From Symsagittifera roscoffensis (lineage: Eukaryota; Xenacoelomorpha; Acoela; Convolutidae), in the NCBI RefSeq assembly GCF_963678635.1, contig NC_087064.1, positions 59,652,338 through 59,716,337 of the forward strand: 64,000 nt of DNA. Reading direction: 5' to 3'. Of the stretch, positions 1-10,859 are shown piece after piece (the first letter of the stretch is position 1; the number at the start of each line of letters is the position of its first letter). The notes beneath the pieces are model-generated. The model saw only the letters and a list, made by a program, of their open reading frames with translations. It did not search any database and was not told the origin of the DNA. The translations under genes and the position numbers were made by a program.

Positions 1-19
1 ATAGTTTATAAAAAAAATC

Positions 20-2190
20 ATGAAGAAAACAAGGACTTCTCTAACAGAAAGGAGAGGGATAGGATTTAAGCAAAATCAAACCTCGTCGCAACGGAAACTA
101 ACACCAACAAATCCGAAAGTGATGAGAAAGAATATTTCATGATCAATACAAGAAGCATAAAGGAACAGAAGGCCAAAGAGAAAGTGACAGAAGAACGGAC
201 TGTATCGGCTAGAGAAACCGATCTTGAGACACCAGATCAGAGTATAGACGGGGCGGAAAGAAAGACGACGGAATCAACATCCATGCAATTGTAGAAGAAT
301 GAGAGAAGAAAACAATAGAGTTCTCACCAATAGGCAATGTAGACGAGACAACAAACAACACACCGGAAACGATAAAAGACGACTCTCAAACAAAAAGAAC
401 GTCTTTCGCAGAGAAGATTGCAGCGATGGTAGGAATGAAACCAAAAGAGAAAGAGGAGGTAATACCAGCGACCGAGAAAGGCAAAACATTTGGAACAATT
501 TCCGCAATAACGACAGAAGCTAAACAAGACGACGAGCAGGTCACACAAGAAGCAACAGCCAACCAAGACAAACAAACTATGGAATCAAAAACAACTTCAC
601 TAGAGCTGGGCGACTTGATGGCAAAGTTGGAATAAATCGACAAAAAGCTGAAATGCAGCGAAGAAGACCGCCACGAGCTGAAAAAGGAAGTAGGACACAA
701 CAAGAATGAGAACCTAGACAACTACTATGTCCTGGCAAGGGCGGCCGAAGAGAGCTGCAGCAGATGGCGGACAAAGTAGAATTGACCGACAAATAGCAAG
801 GGAAACATATCAAGATATATATGGAGGAAATGAAGAAGAGATATGACACGGTGAGTGAAAATGTGTGGAATCTAGAAACCAGAATGGACACAATGAGCAA
901 GGAACAAGTAGAAAGTTCGGGGGCCATACAATCCAAATTGGACGTACTCTTAAGATATTTCATAGCCCAAGACAAACTAGTGGCGGAAAAACCATCTGGG
1001 ACTAGAGTCGACTTCGTAGAACCACAACGAAAGAAACGGGAATCTGCTCCGTTACCCCGGATTGATAGCACGATGGCGTCAGGAGGGACCAGGACTGCTA
1101 TGAAGGGGCCAGCCTAAAGCTCAACGAGGACGTCAGAGGACTCAAGAACACATGCGGACGTACCACGCGATGCCATGACGTGGGCCAGTACCTGGGAAAT
1201 GATGAACAGGACGCTTGAAGCATTCGCAACAAGGAACACAGACGCAAGTGACAGAGGCAGTGGCAAATCCAGGAAAATCTTCAAAAACCTAAGGAATTCA
1301 AGGACGATTCAGATGGTTGCATTGACACCTGCGTGGAGGTAATGAGACTATATCTAGAGCAATACAACTTGAACGATGACAAGCAGACCTGCACGGCGAT
1401 ACTTAGCAACCTAGAGGGAACAGCACTGAAGTGTGTGATGGCAAAGAAGGAGGAGGAGCGTGACACTGCAGACAAGATCTTCAAGATACTGTTGAATCGA
1501 TTTGGACCGGGCATGAAGGGTCATCAGGCAAGGATGAGGTTCGAAAAAAGAAGACAAAGAGATGACGCGTCGATTGATCAATTTCGGGATGATCTTGAGA
1601 GCTTAAGGAGGAGAAGGTATCCAGAGGAATCGACCAACAGAAGAAACTTTAGCATCGCTTCAAAAATTATCGACGGAGTGAGGAGTGATGACTTGAGAAC
1701 AATGTTGGCAATATATTACACGCTATCGAAGAATAACGCACCAACCCCAGAAGAGATGAGGCAAAAGTCAAAAGAGTATATGTTAAAGAAACCAAAGAAA
1801 AACTCGTTCTCGGAAAACAGAAATATGCAAGGGGGTAGCCAACAACAAAGGTCGTCATGGTATAAACCTAGACACGACATGAACAAAAGAAGGGCATGCG
1901 CAAACTGCGGATCAGCGGACCATCACATAGCGGATTGTACAACATACAAGCAAAGTATGAAAAGCTTGGGATATGCGCCAGACGAATAAGACATGAGTCA
2001 AACGGAAGAACACGAGTTTTACACTGGTTTGATTATTAAGATAGGCGCGAGGTGTTTTTTCTGCTATCAAGAGGGCCATTTCAGGATGTAATGTCCCCTG
2101 TTGCGGGAGGCAGTGAAGAATCAAGGTCACCCGAAACATAAATTCGCATTGGCAGCGGTGCAGAACACAAGGAACAGACAAGCTGAAAAT
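20..2190 (+). pseudogene. gag: Gag of Gypsy-like element (broken)
   Basis: Gag forms the particle and binds the RNA. The likely start is the ATG at 20, in the same sequence context as the ATG of each unit of the array at 12.9-22.3 kb. The N-terminal part (to about 700) is charged, rich in Lys, Glu and Thr, and predicted coil. A capsid-like segment lies at 1,333-1,800 and includes the motif LEGTALKCVMAK. A zinc knuckle CANCGSADHHIADC (C-x2-C-x4-H-x4-C) lies at about 1,900-1,940. A second knuckle, CFFCYQEGH, follows at about 2,050-2,095 and is cut by a TAA just before its last cysteine. Other stops and frameshifts occur near 290, 630, 770-800 and 1,115. Confidence 0.8.
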
Positions 2191-2410
2191 GACTCGCAGA
2201 GCAAAGAGGCAGCAAATGGGGAGTTACCAACGAAGACTGTAAAGGCCGTAGCACAAATCAAAGATGTCGTGGGGGCTGGGACAAGGGGTCCACTAGTGAT
2301 AAATTATGAGAAAGCAGCTGCAGAGGCTAACAACAGAGTGAAGCAAGACTTGGCGACCAAAGAGATCGAGAAACGGTTAACGGTTAAAACATGAGATAGA
2401 AAGACAAAAG

Positions 2411-3250
2411 ATGAATGAGACTCTCTCGACGACGAGGCCAGAACCAGAGACCGGAGAAAACTTGGTAAACAGGAGTAATTGCAATACCTTGAAGATAGTG
2501 ACCGGCAAACCATTTGGCATCACGAAGATTGGAGTGAGAATCATGTCAATAATTTCAGTTGGCGGTCATGAAGTAACGAGGAACCTGAGTGAGCCGAGTG
2601 ATCAAACATTGATGCACATTGATGAATATGCAGATTACTTGAAAACAATATCCCCGCAAAACCCTTCTAGAGCACTGAGAGAGTTACTCACGAGAGGTGG
2701 TAGCAAATCAATTCGCATAGATAACAGATACACGGAAGCATATGGTCCGCATGAGGTCATTTTGAACATAGATGGAATAAACATCTATACAAAGACAATG
2801 ATAACATGTGACGACGATCTAGCGGGACACATCTGTGTTGGCAGAGAAGAACTAAAAGTGAGATCCATTGGGTACTGCGCTATGCTGGAAGAGGATGCCA
2901 TGCATCGGGGAACGGAAGAAGACGTATCTGCACATGTATTGGACATAAGCGGGAAGAAGACCCAACTGCGTGGGTTGTTGGACACGGGAGCCGTCTTGAG
3001 TGTAATACCAATTGAAACTTAGAGGAAAATGGGATTCGAAAAAAACGACTTGGTTGACTCAAGAATACGGCTGTCAGCAGCAAACAAGGGGGCGCTTCGG
3101 GTTCTAGGTAGGACACCAATAATAGCCCCAAACCTGGGGAACGAAATTTGTGGATGAGCTTCCTTGTGGTGGAGAATCTAGATGAGTCTGACTAATTCAT
3201 TTTAGGCAGAGACTTCATCTGGAACTTCGATGTAACAATTGATCTAAATA
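2411..3250 (+). pseudogene. Aspartic protease region of the Gypsy-like element
   Basis: The retroviral-type aspartic protease matures Gag and Pol. The catalytic triplet is seen as LLDTGAVLSVIP at about 2,975-3,015, and a second protease-like motif, ILGRDF, at about 3,200-3,217. A TAG follows shortly after the DTG motif and a TAA lies just before ILGRDF, so the enzyme cannot be made whole. About 190 residues without a recognised domain precede it. The segment sits between the Gag zinc knuckles and RT, as expected. Confidence 0.75.
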
Positions 3251-3255
3251 ATGCG

Positions 3256-4785
3256 ATGTTCAGGATTCGGAAACCGAAAAGGAAGTACGTAAACAAACCG
3301 GTAAATTTGATAATGGCGAAGAAAAACAAGGCTCCGGTTTTCTTGAGTAGGAGGGTAAGGCTGAAAGCGAATGAGGCGGCAATTGTAAGTTTGCGGATGA
3401 AAAACTATAACGAACTAAGTGCCAATAAACAAGTATGTATAGTACCGAACCCAAACAGTCAAAGTGCTGCTATTTTAGGAAGATCCTTCTCGATAACCAA
3501 GAGTGGCCCCTGCGTCAGTGTCTTGTTGAATACTCCTGATATACCAATCACAATCCAGAGGGGGAGGAAGCTGGGAAACGCACTGCCTGTGAAAACTAGA
3601 TATTAATTGACTGAAAATGTGAAAGAAAATGAAGTACTTGATTGCCCGAATCATAGGGATAAAATTTGTATCTTGAGAAGATTGAAGAAAATAAAATGTT
3701 TATCAGGTCTTGTGAAGTCACTTAAGTCAGAGACAGACGATGGAATTTCGAGCTGTTCGAATTTTCCAGAAAGACCCACACTAGAGGAAATGGAAATGGA
3801 TACAATGGTTTTACCAGAGATAGAGCACTTGCGGAGTAAGGTGATGGATGAACAGCTTGAAGCCATCAAGGACGTACTAGATCGAAACAAGGACGTTTTT
3901 CCGAAACATAAGGCAGACATTGGATGTTGTAACTTCGTTGAGCATGAAATAGAGCTTGAGGAGTCGGTAGTACCACATAGGGAGGGGGCGAGGCGTATGA
4001 CCCCTAACAAATCGGATGCATATAGAAAAGAGATAGAGACCCTACTAGAGTATGACATGATAGAACCATCCAAATCACCGTAGGGGTGTGGAGTAGTGAT
4101 GGCTAAAAAGAAAGGAGACCAACTTAGGTTTTGATGTGACTTTCGATATCTGAACTCCGCCACGGTCAAGGATGCCTATCCCATACCTAGGATAGATGAG
4201 AATCACTCAAAAATAGGTGACGCCAAATTTTTTATAACTCTTGATCTAGGGTCGGCTTTTTGGCAGGTACCACTGAGGAAACAAGATAGGGACAAAACTG
4301 GTTTTGCATGCGAGCTGGGATTGTTTCAATGGAAAAGGAACCTCTTTGGCCTTTGCAATGCGACAGCCACCTTCCAACGACTGATGGCACAGGCGCTGAC
4401 AAGCGTAACGAAGAAATACGGCAATTTACTAATGTGCTACGTAGATGACGTGGTGATTGCAAAATCTACCCTGGAGGACCACATTGAACGACTGAACGAG
4501 ATGTTTGCTTGCATGAAGAGAGCAGGACTGAAATTCAAGCCATCGAAGTGTGAGATTCTCAGAGACTCGATTAAATACCTGGGGAGAATGGTAGACAAAC
4601 ATGGCATTAGACAAGACCCAGACGCGGTAGAGGCAGTGCTGAGTTGGAAATCGCCAAAAATAGAACACCAGTTGATTAGCTTCTTGGGTTTCGCAATCTA
4701 CTACAGGGAGTTCATCAAGGGCTATGCGGACAAAGCAAATCCAATGCAACAACTCATGAGGCACAAGAGAAAAAAACTCACGTGA
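3256..4785 (+). pseudogene. pol: Reverse transcriptase of the Gypsy-like element
   Basis: RT copies the element RNA into DNA. A pre-RT linker occupies 3,256-3,800. Recognisable RT blocks are the VPHREGARRMTP region near 3,970, DAYPIPRID near 4,170, ITLDLGSAFWQ (motif A) near 4,235, GLFQWKRNLFGLCNATATFQ (motif B) near 4,320-4,380, and CYVDDVVIAKS (motif C) at about 4,435-4,470. The catalytic Asp pair is intact. The thumb region with FLGFAIYYREFI follows near 4,685. Stops at 3,605, 4,081, 4,132 and 4,783 interrupt the frame; those at 4,081 and 4,132 fall where a Trp or Cys codon would be expected, which points to point mutation. Confidence 0.85.
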
Positions 4786-4858
4786 AACAACGCGGCTGAA
4801 GAGTCATTTCAAAGAAGAGTCATTTCAAAGAATAAAGAAAGAACTGTGTGAAGCACTT

Positions 4859-5248
4859 GTGCGAGACATGCCGACAGATAAAGGGGTGTACGTGCTGGGT
4901 ACAGATGCATTGGGGTTAGCGATCTCGGGCATACTCCATCAAGAACAAGAGTGGAACGGAAAAACAGTGTTGAGACCGATCGCCTACGGGAGCAAAGTCT
5001 TGAGTGCTACGAAAATGAAGTGCGTAGCACCCAGAGCGGATATGTTTGCGGTCGTCATTTTTGTGGAGAAATACAGAACATACATGGGTAGCGAGCCATT
5101 CAAGCTACAGATAGACAACAGAGCACTCAGATGGTTAAAAACGTACTCAATGGACCAGAGTTACATCGGGAGATGGATAGTGCGGCTGGATGGTTACAAT
5201 ATGATCATTGAACACAGAACGAGGGACTAGCACCAAAATGCTGACAGC
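4859..5248 (+). pseudogene. RNase H domain of the Gypsy-like element
   Basis: This domain degrades the RNA strand after reverse transcription. It is in a different frame from RT because of a frameshift near 4,800, where a short direct repeat (GAAGAGTCATTTCAAAGAA twice) suggests a small duplication. Motifs of Gypsy RNase H are visible: VLGTDALGLAISGILHQ with the first Asp, RPIAYGSKVL, APRADMFAVV and LQIDNRALRWL with the third Asp. The run after the TAG at about 5,228 continues with ADSLSK, the usual end of the domain. Confidence 0.8.
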
Positions 5249-6177
5249 TTGAGCAAGAAGACAGAATTCTACAAGATACAAGAGCAAAGGGAGGCTGATA
5301 GACCGGAGATCAAAGATGGCTTTTCTTTTATGGACAAGGAAACATATGACACCCTACCACTTACAAAATGGCTAGATAAGTCAGAACGAAAGAGGACCAT
5401 CCCGAACTACCATTTGAACATAAGACGAAAGAAATTCTCAAAAGAAGTTTAGGGATACCAATGTAAAATAATGCTCAAGTCCAAGAATGTGAGGGAAACG
5501 CTGAAGGCAAAAAACTACGACTTCGACGAAGTGGAAACAAGAAAGGTGACGTTAGGAGAGGATCTAAGGAAACTAGCAGATGACAAACTTGTGGTCCCAG
5601 AAAGTGGTAAAGACAGACCGGAAGTCACCATATTGAAAAGAGGGGAACTGAAACATGACGGAGACTTGATGAAGAGCAAGGAGGTGTGCGGACGCTAGTC
5701 GAGAGAATCCCGGAAGAAGTACTCAGGCAGACGACGATACGAAATAAGAGAGTGACGTTCAAGGAGGGAGTTGAACATCTGGGACTAGATCAAGAGTCTG
5801 GGGAGTGGCCGCAAACAGGAAGAAATGGCGAGGAAGAAAATTTGTCCGGGCAAACGGAAGAATGGGATGATGGTTCGGAGGAGAGCGACGATGAGCAAGA
5901 GGGTCGCAGTGGTTGTAGAAAAAATGAGGTACCACGACAGGGAGTTGCAAACAGATCCACCGTCAGGGACGTACAACCTGGAACATGATGACGCGTATGG
6001 AGGGGAAGAGCTTGAAAAAATAGCAATGTCAAGCGAACCATTCAGGGAGCTATCTTGCAATTCGAACATCAGAACGAGTCTAACACCAAAGGACGACAGG
6101 GAGATCTTGAGAAAGATAGTTATTTATACAGGTTCTGAAAAACTTTTTCCGCAATTCTTAGTGAAAGTGATTTAAAA
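5249..6177 (+). pseudogene. Pol C-terminal tail without a recognised domain
   Basis: Open frames continue after RNase H for about 900 bases, first in one frame (5,249-5,690), then in others (5,686-5,988 and 5,825-6,175). The composition is rich in Lys, Glu, Arg and Asp. In Gypsy elements this is where integrase begins with an HHCC zinc finger. I see neither that finger nor a D-D-35-E core here. Either integrase was deleted from this copy or the family does without it. The sequence ends just before the 92-bp inverted repeat. Confidence 0.4.
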
Positions 6178-6269
6178 TAGGTGGGAAGTCTAGAGGTCCC
6201 GGGATCAAGGTCCAAGATCCCGGGATGAAAAACAATTAAAGAGAAAGCGTAAAACCGAACAAAAAATAG
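6178..6269. repeat. Left arm of a perfect 92-bp inverted repeat
   Basis: The reverse complement of 7,330-7,421 matches this arm at every base. Within the arm, CCCGGGATC and GATCCCGGG face each other across 9 bases, so each arm can also fold on itself. It begins directly after the pol remnant with TAGGTGGGAAG, which resembles a purine-rich tract. Confidence 0.95.
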
Positions 6270-7329
6270 GCACTGGAATATTGCAAAAAAACCGGATCAA
6301 GTTGGTTTGGAAACAAAAACTTGGCCAAAAACTATCAAATTTGGACCCTCCGATTCCTTCCTTTTCCAATCTTTAAGTCTCTAGCTCTATCCACGGAGCT
6401 ATTCGGAGAGTTACTCAAAAATATCTCTAGCAACCGATAACGTTATGCTAGCACGCTCCTAACACACAAACTTTTATTGCTCTAACTCTAAAAACTCAAA
6501 AACTCGATCCTCAAAAAATATTGACGAAAATCGGAAATTACAAAAGTTTTGATCGAAAAAATTTTGTTTTCGCCAACTTCCATTAGGTCGTTTTCCGCGC
6601 GGTTTCTTTATCTAGGGCAATGAACTACGTAGTTGCTCACTATAAAGAAGTTTTTTGCTGTTCGGATTGGCTCGGATATCTGAAATTTTGGGGTTTGATA
6701 GTTTGGTCAAAAATCCGTAATTTTCGACAAAATTGGGGTGTTTCTCGGGTCTAAATAGGAGATAAGTGATATATAGTAAGGATAAAAATCTATTAGTAGT
6801 CGTTAATTGATATTTCTATACCCTCTATTGCACCAAAATACCCGAATTAAGACCCTTAACTCGGAAATTCGCAATCGATGAAGGGTGCAATCAGACCGCG
6901 CCAATTGTGCACCCCACCACTTAAGTTTTAAGGAAATAGTACCCGAACGATACTCAAATTGTGTCAACGATACCCAACAGTCGTTTTGGATGTTGTCCCT
7001 GGTGTCCCTGTTGAGTCTGTAACACGTCGGTCAGCTTGCCACTCTACCCTCCGGTCACCGGCAAAATCACCATTAACGTGCTTAAACACTCGAATAACAC
7101 TCAAGGGAGGGTACCTGACCCGCCACCAAAACTCTCAATCTTTCTATCAGAGATGATATAAATCAATCTGAAACAACAACAAATAGGAAGGTCAGATTGC
7201 ATTCCGTCCGGAAATTACATATAAACTGTCACTTTATGTTTTTTATTGTTTTTGGTCTTTCTTGGATTTTCTACTGTTTTTACTTTTTTTCTTCAGATCA
7301 ATTTGTTTTTGGTTTTTCTTGGTTATACA
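6270..7329. other. Spacer between the arms of the inverted repeat
   Basis: About 1.06 kb of moderately AT-rich sequence with no open frame that I would call a gene and no RNA gene that I recognise. The short frames at 6,959-7,156 and 7,197-7,394 have no supporting features. It may be untranslated sequence of the retroelement family. Confidence 0.5.
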
Positions 7330-7421
7330 CTATTTTTTGTTCGGTTTTACGCTTTCTCTTTAATTGTTTTTCATCCCGGGATCTTGGACCTTGATCCCGG
7401 GACCTCTAGACTTCCCACCTA
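7330..7421. repeat. Right arm of a perfect 92-bp inverted repeat
   Basis: Exact reverse complement of 6,178-6,269. Read on the minus strand it lies just downstream of an LTR-plus-leader sequence (8,260 down to 7,422). Confidence 0.95.
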
Positions 7422-7637
7422 ACCGTCCGGCCCCCGGAATTTTTGGTCTTAACTAATTTAAAAAGCTAAATAGTACTAGGCGGAGACTCGGCACCTTCCC
7501 CCTAGTACAACAAGGGTCATTAAGGCCTCTAACTTCGGCATACGCCCGGAGCGGAGGGTTCGTCGCTGAAACGTTTGCTGATCATGATGGTCTTATGCCT
7601 TTGACAGGCCCGCCCAAGAGCGCCATAAAAACGTCAA
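7422..7637 (-). other. Minus-strand leader next to LTR copy D
   Basis: Read on the minus strand this follows the end of LTR D. It contains a segment (GTTTTTATGGCGCTCTTGGG) that closely matches the sequence just after LTR A at about 9,202-9,222. The shared stretch includes a TGG start that could be a tRNA primer-binding site about a dozen bases after the LTR end. The match supports an inverted 5' end of a related element. Confidence 0.55.
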
Positions 7638-8260
7638 TGTAACGTTCGCCCAAATACTACTCAATGACAGAGCGTAGAAAAAGTACCTATAGACGACTGG
7701 CCGGCGTCAGTTACCTAAATTCTACTCGCTTTTCACCGTCTCGACCTAGCCAGTTGATTTTCTGGTCTGTCTAGGGCTAAGTAAAAAGTTACCATTTTTA
7801 GGCCATCAGTCAAACGACTTTTAGTCAGCTTCTGTTTACATGCGAACACAACCACATAGCTGGGTCTCGAATCCTCAGACTACATGATTGCTATTAAAAA
7901 CACGACTCGAATATCCTATTTTACTATGTTTTTGGTGACAGTTCTGTACTAAATCCATTGGAGATGGATTGACACTTTCCTCTTTCTAGCTACTCATATT
8001 CTAAAATATCAAATAATACGGGTAATAATTCAAAGGTTTATGGCATCAGAGTAGCTAAAAGGTCAGTTCTTTACAGTCCTTCACCATATATTGTCTCTGG
8101 GGGCCGAGCCTCTGGTTCCGCGATCTCACTGTAATAATGTCGTTATTACTCCCAATTCGTGGCACGGGAGGGTACTGCTCTTTTCTTCTTCCCCACTGAA
8201 GCCTCCAGCTTGGCTAATTCCTTCCGCTCAGTGTCTTATCGTGCGTGATTGTCACGATAA
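7638..8260 (-). repeat. LTR copy D, diverged, minus strand
   Basis: On the minus strand this ends in GGGCGAACGTTACA, as LTR C ends in GGGCGAATGTTACA and LTR A ends in CTGTTACA. It also carries a block with GGTCGAGACGGTGAAAAG and CCAGTCGTCT that matches LTR C near 35,165-35,215, and an ATCCATCTCCAATGGAT block like those in LTRs A and C. The outer border near 8,260 is uncertain. It stands head to head with LTR A. Confidence 0.55.
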
Positions 8261-8318
8261 GAGGCTTTGTGTTTTAGTTCGTTCTCGTTCGACTATTTTT
8301 CACTATTTTGACTATTCA

Positions 8319-9198
8319 TGTGCCACTCGGTCATATTTGGAAGTTTGACCTTGAGCAACGTAAAAGATGTCATTTTGGAGTGAAATAGAATTTTTCAAAA
8401 ATTCGAATTGAGTATGTCATGCTCGAGTTTCTCGCGACAACTGAAAATATCAAAAAATAAGATCAGAAGAACCGAACTACAACCGCGGGAAAGTAGTCGA
8501 AAAAGCAGCGGGAAATTGCTATTCGCAATTTCCAGATATAAAATTAAACGAGAGTAGATCTGTCTGATTCTTAAGAGAAGGCAGAGTGATCGCGAGTGGA
8601 GAAGAAAGCGAATCAGACTTGGACCAGGGTGAACCTTCGGTGAAAAGGTGGACAACCGAAATCTCCCAATGGTCCAGCCCCAAAACTCATTTCTCAAGCT
8701 GAACCTTATTAATTTAAACTCCTCGAGTCAAGGTTCATTCCCCAGTTATTCTAGAGTTACTTTTTAATTCAATAACTCAAATTCTAGAGTGTGCCGGTAT
8801 GTGAGTACCCAATTTAAATTTCTTGAGTGTGTTTTATATTGTTATGTTGAGGTAAGGTGAGTTTTAGGTTGATCCATCTGAAATGGATCAAAGTTCCACT
8901 GTCTAATAAAAAGTAACTATACGGATTGTTCCGACCCTGTTTTTAACGGCGTTCGCAGGTTTTGGGTATTTTGAGACCTAAGTATGGGGACGTTCTTATT
9001 TTTTAGAGTGGGGAGTATTTTGGTAGTGGCCTTTAAGCTGTAACAAAGGTTTTAGACTCATGTCGCAACTGAACCGAATTGGCTCTGTCCGTTTGAGGTA
9101 GAAAAACATAAGAGTTAGTGTCCCTGACTCTTGAGCCAATGGTTATAGGGCCTATTTTTTTTTAACCTCATATGTGACTTAAGTAAGCCACTGTTACA
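8319..9198 (+). repeat. LTR copy A (left LTR of the giant element)
   Basis: This copy is near-identical by eye over about 850 bases to 29,763-30,606. Both start with TGTGCCA and end around TTACA/TTACG. No polypurine tract precedes it, as expected for a 5' LTR. A TATAAAA lies at about 8,537-8,543 and an AATAAA at 8,905-8,910, possible promoter and polyadenylation signals. The differences from copy B (for example an extra stretch near 9,100-9,130) show that the insertion is not recent. Confidence 0.8.
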
Positions 9199-9209
9199 CA
9201 GTGTTTTTA

Positions 9210-9225
9210 TGGTGCTCCTGGGTGT
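9210..9225 (+). promoter_or_regulatory. Possible primer-binding site
   Basis: TGGTGCTCCTGGGTG begins 11 bases after the end of LTR A, and the corresponding minus-strand copy next to LTR D reads TGGCGCTCTTGGGC. Primer-binding sites usually start with TGG, complementary to the tRNA CCA end. The gap from the LTR is larger than usual and the tRNA is not identified. Confidence 0.35.
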
Positions 9226-10859
9226 TTTTACGACATCAAGACTACGGTATCAAACCCACTTGACACAGCTCCGGGCTATATGCCCATTCTAGAGTACTAG
9301 TGGTACGTTTCAGCGGGAACTTGTAAGCCTTCCGGTTGTACCATGATAGCTTTTTAAGAAAACTCGAGAAAATTTCCGGGTACTTTCTCCGAACGAGGCC
9401 TAGCTAACCGAGTAAGGGGGGGGGGTAACTAGGAGGACAAAAAACGAGCAAAAGACAAGAAGCAAAACAAAAAAAAAACAAAAAATGAATAGAAACAGGA
9501 ACAAAAAACCATCAAACACAAAAAGGACAGTGGCTTTGACTTCCAGATTGGGTGGATCAAACCTTTATATTACTTGAAATAGTATACCCATACTGTTTTC
9601 CAATAAGACTGATCGTTTCGATCAAATTAGCAATTTTGTACAGGTGCCCGAGTATGGGGCGTTTTTAAGGGTTTTCAGATAGCTTGCAACTTCAGCGGAA
9701 CACTAGGAGACTTGACTGGAACAATTGACCAGCCAAGTGGGAAAGTGGTTCTCAGGAAGGGGTTCCGAAGGGGACCAAAGAGTGCTGGATGTCTCTTTGG
9801 ACCCGAAGGTGACCAAAGAGACATCCAGCACGGACAAAAACAAACAGAGAAAGGCTCACAGTGGTGTTCTGTTTGGTCGATCAACGGACAAGTGAGAGAC
9901 TTGACTGGAAGAGGTGACCAGCCAAGTGGGAAAGTAGGTGCTACACACGCCAAGGAGACAACCAGCACGGAATCAGAACAAACACAGAAGAACACACAGG
10001 GGTGTTCTGTTTGGTCAATCGGGTATCGTTAAAATCCACATTACGTTATAGGAAATAAGTGTAAAACTGGATAAGCGGATACCCACTGTTTTGAGGATAC
10101 ATTTTTACTTGAGCAGAGCTTGGAAACAAGTTCGACGGCTTTCTCTCAAGAGGTTTAGCACCCATCGCGCTTAAGGTAATTTTCGGCTTAAGAGGGGGCT
10201 AAATAGGTGGGAGGTTAAAAGGGGGGCTGGTTAAGTTAGAGGTTGGCGGTTGCAAATTGTAAAAAGGGGAGACACATTATAGTAACTATACAATCGATAT
10301 CGTCGATTTATTCACATTAGTAGAACCAGAGTCTGGAAAAATTCATCTCTAGACCCAGAACAAGAGTTGGAACGCGAGGATATTCAAATTCAAGATCGTA
10401 TTGAGGTAGGTAACCTGGTCGGATCGGGTGGGGGGATCGGAAATAGACAGTTCTTGAAACCCGAAGGAGAATACCCCATAAGATCGTTAGTAGGGGGAGG
10501 AAAACGCGTGACAATCAGGTACCAGACATTTTTTTTTTACGAAAGGACGACATTGGTCACCTTTGAGTTTTTCTTTCTGTTTGTTATCATCTTTCTCGAT
10601 TAAATTGTTTATTTTTTTCGGAACTAATTTTTTCGGTTTTTGAAGAACAGGTGATCACAAGACACTTGCTAACAAGTCGTGTTTCGATTTGCATCGGATT
10701 AATAAAGGGAGGTAATTACAGGGGGGCTAATAGGTAAATATGTTTGGGCAGTAAGATTGGGTTTTTGGGAAATTTTAATACTACAGCTTGTGGTAACGGG
10801 GATAGTGATCCAAGTGTCCCAACGCCGAAGAAGAAGAGATCCGACTGTCCCAACACATG
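9226..10859 (+). other. Leader of the giant element
   Basis: No convincing gene. A segment of about 190 bases is duplicated in tandem (about 9,707-9,890 and 9,895-10,020; both copies carry GACTTGACTGGAA and GGTGTTCTGTTTGGTC). A strong hairpin lies at 9,782-9,831. Purine-rich tracts occur near 10,190-10,240. The open frames on both strands at 9,675-10,032 come from these repeats and are not supported as genes. Confidence 0.6.
9782..9831. repeat. Perfect 19-bp hairpin
   Basis: Bases 9,782-9,800 are the exact reverse complement of 9,813-9,831, with a 12-base loop. As RNA this would be a very stable stem-loop in the 5' leader of the giant element. Retroelement leaders often use such stems for packaging or dimer formation; that role is inference here. 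Confidence 0.9.

Larger units (their letters stand above)
1..6177 (+). mobile_element. Decayed Gypsy-like LTR retrotransposon, gag-pol part
   Basis: The order of domains on the plus strand is gag with zinc knuckles, aspartic protease, reverse transcriptase and RNase H, which is the order of Ty3/Gypsy elements. The element enters from the left edge of the window, so its 5' LTR is not seen. Many single nonsense codons of all three kinds and several frameshifts break the frame, so this is a dead copy. No integrase zinc finger or DDE core is visible between RNase H and position 6,177. The first 700 bases match the repeat units at 12.9-22.3 kb, which ties this element to the large array further right. 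Confidence 0.85.

Noticed and set aside
3000-5460. Stop codons in pol as sign of a variant genetic code or readthrough
   Set aside because: TAA, TAG and TGA all occur, together with frameshifts, at positions where different residues are expected. Simple decay explains it.
9675-10032. Overlapping 106-residue frames on both strands
   Set aside because: They arise from the tandem duplication and the hairpin in the leader; no other coding sign.
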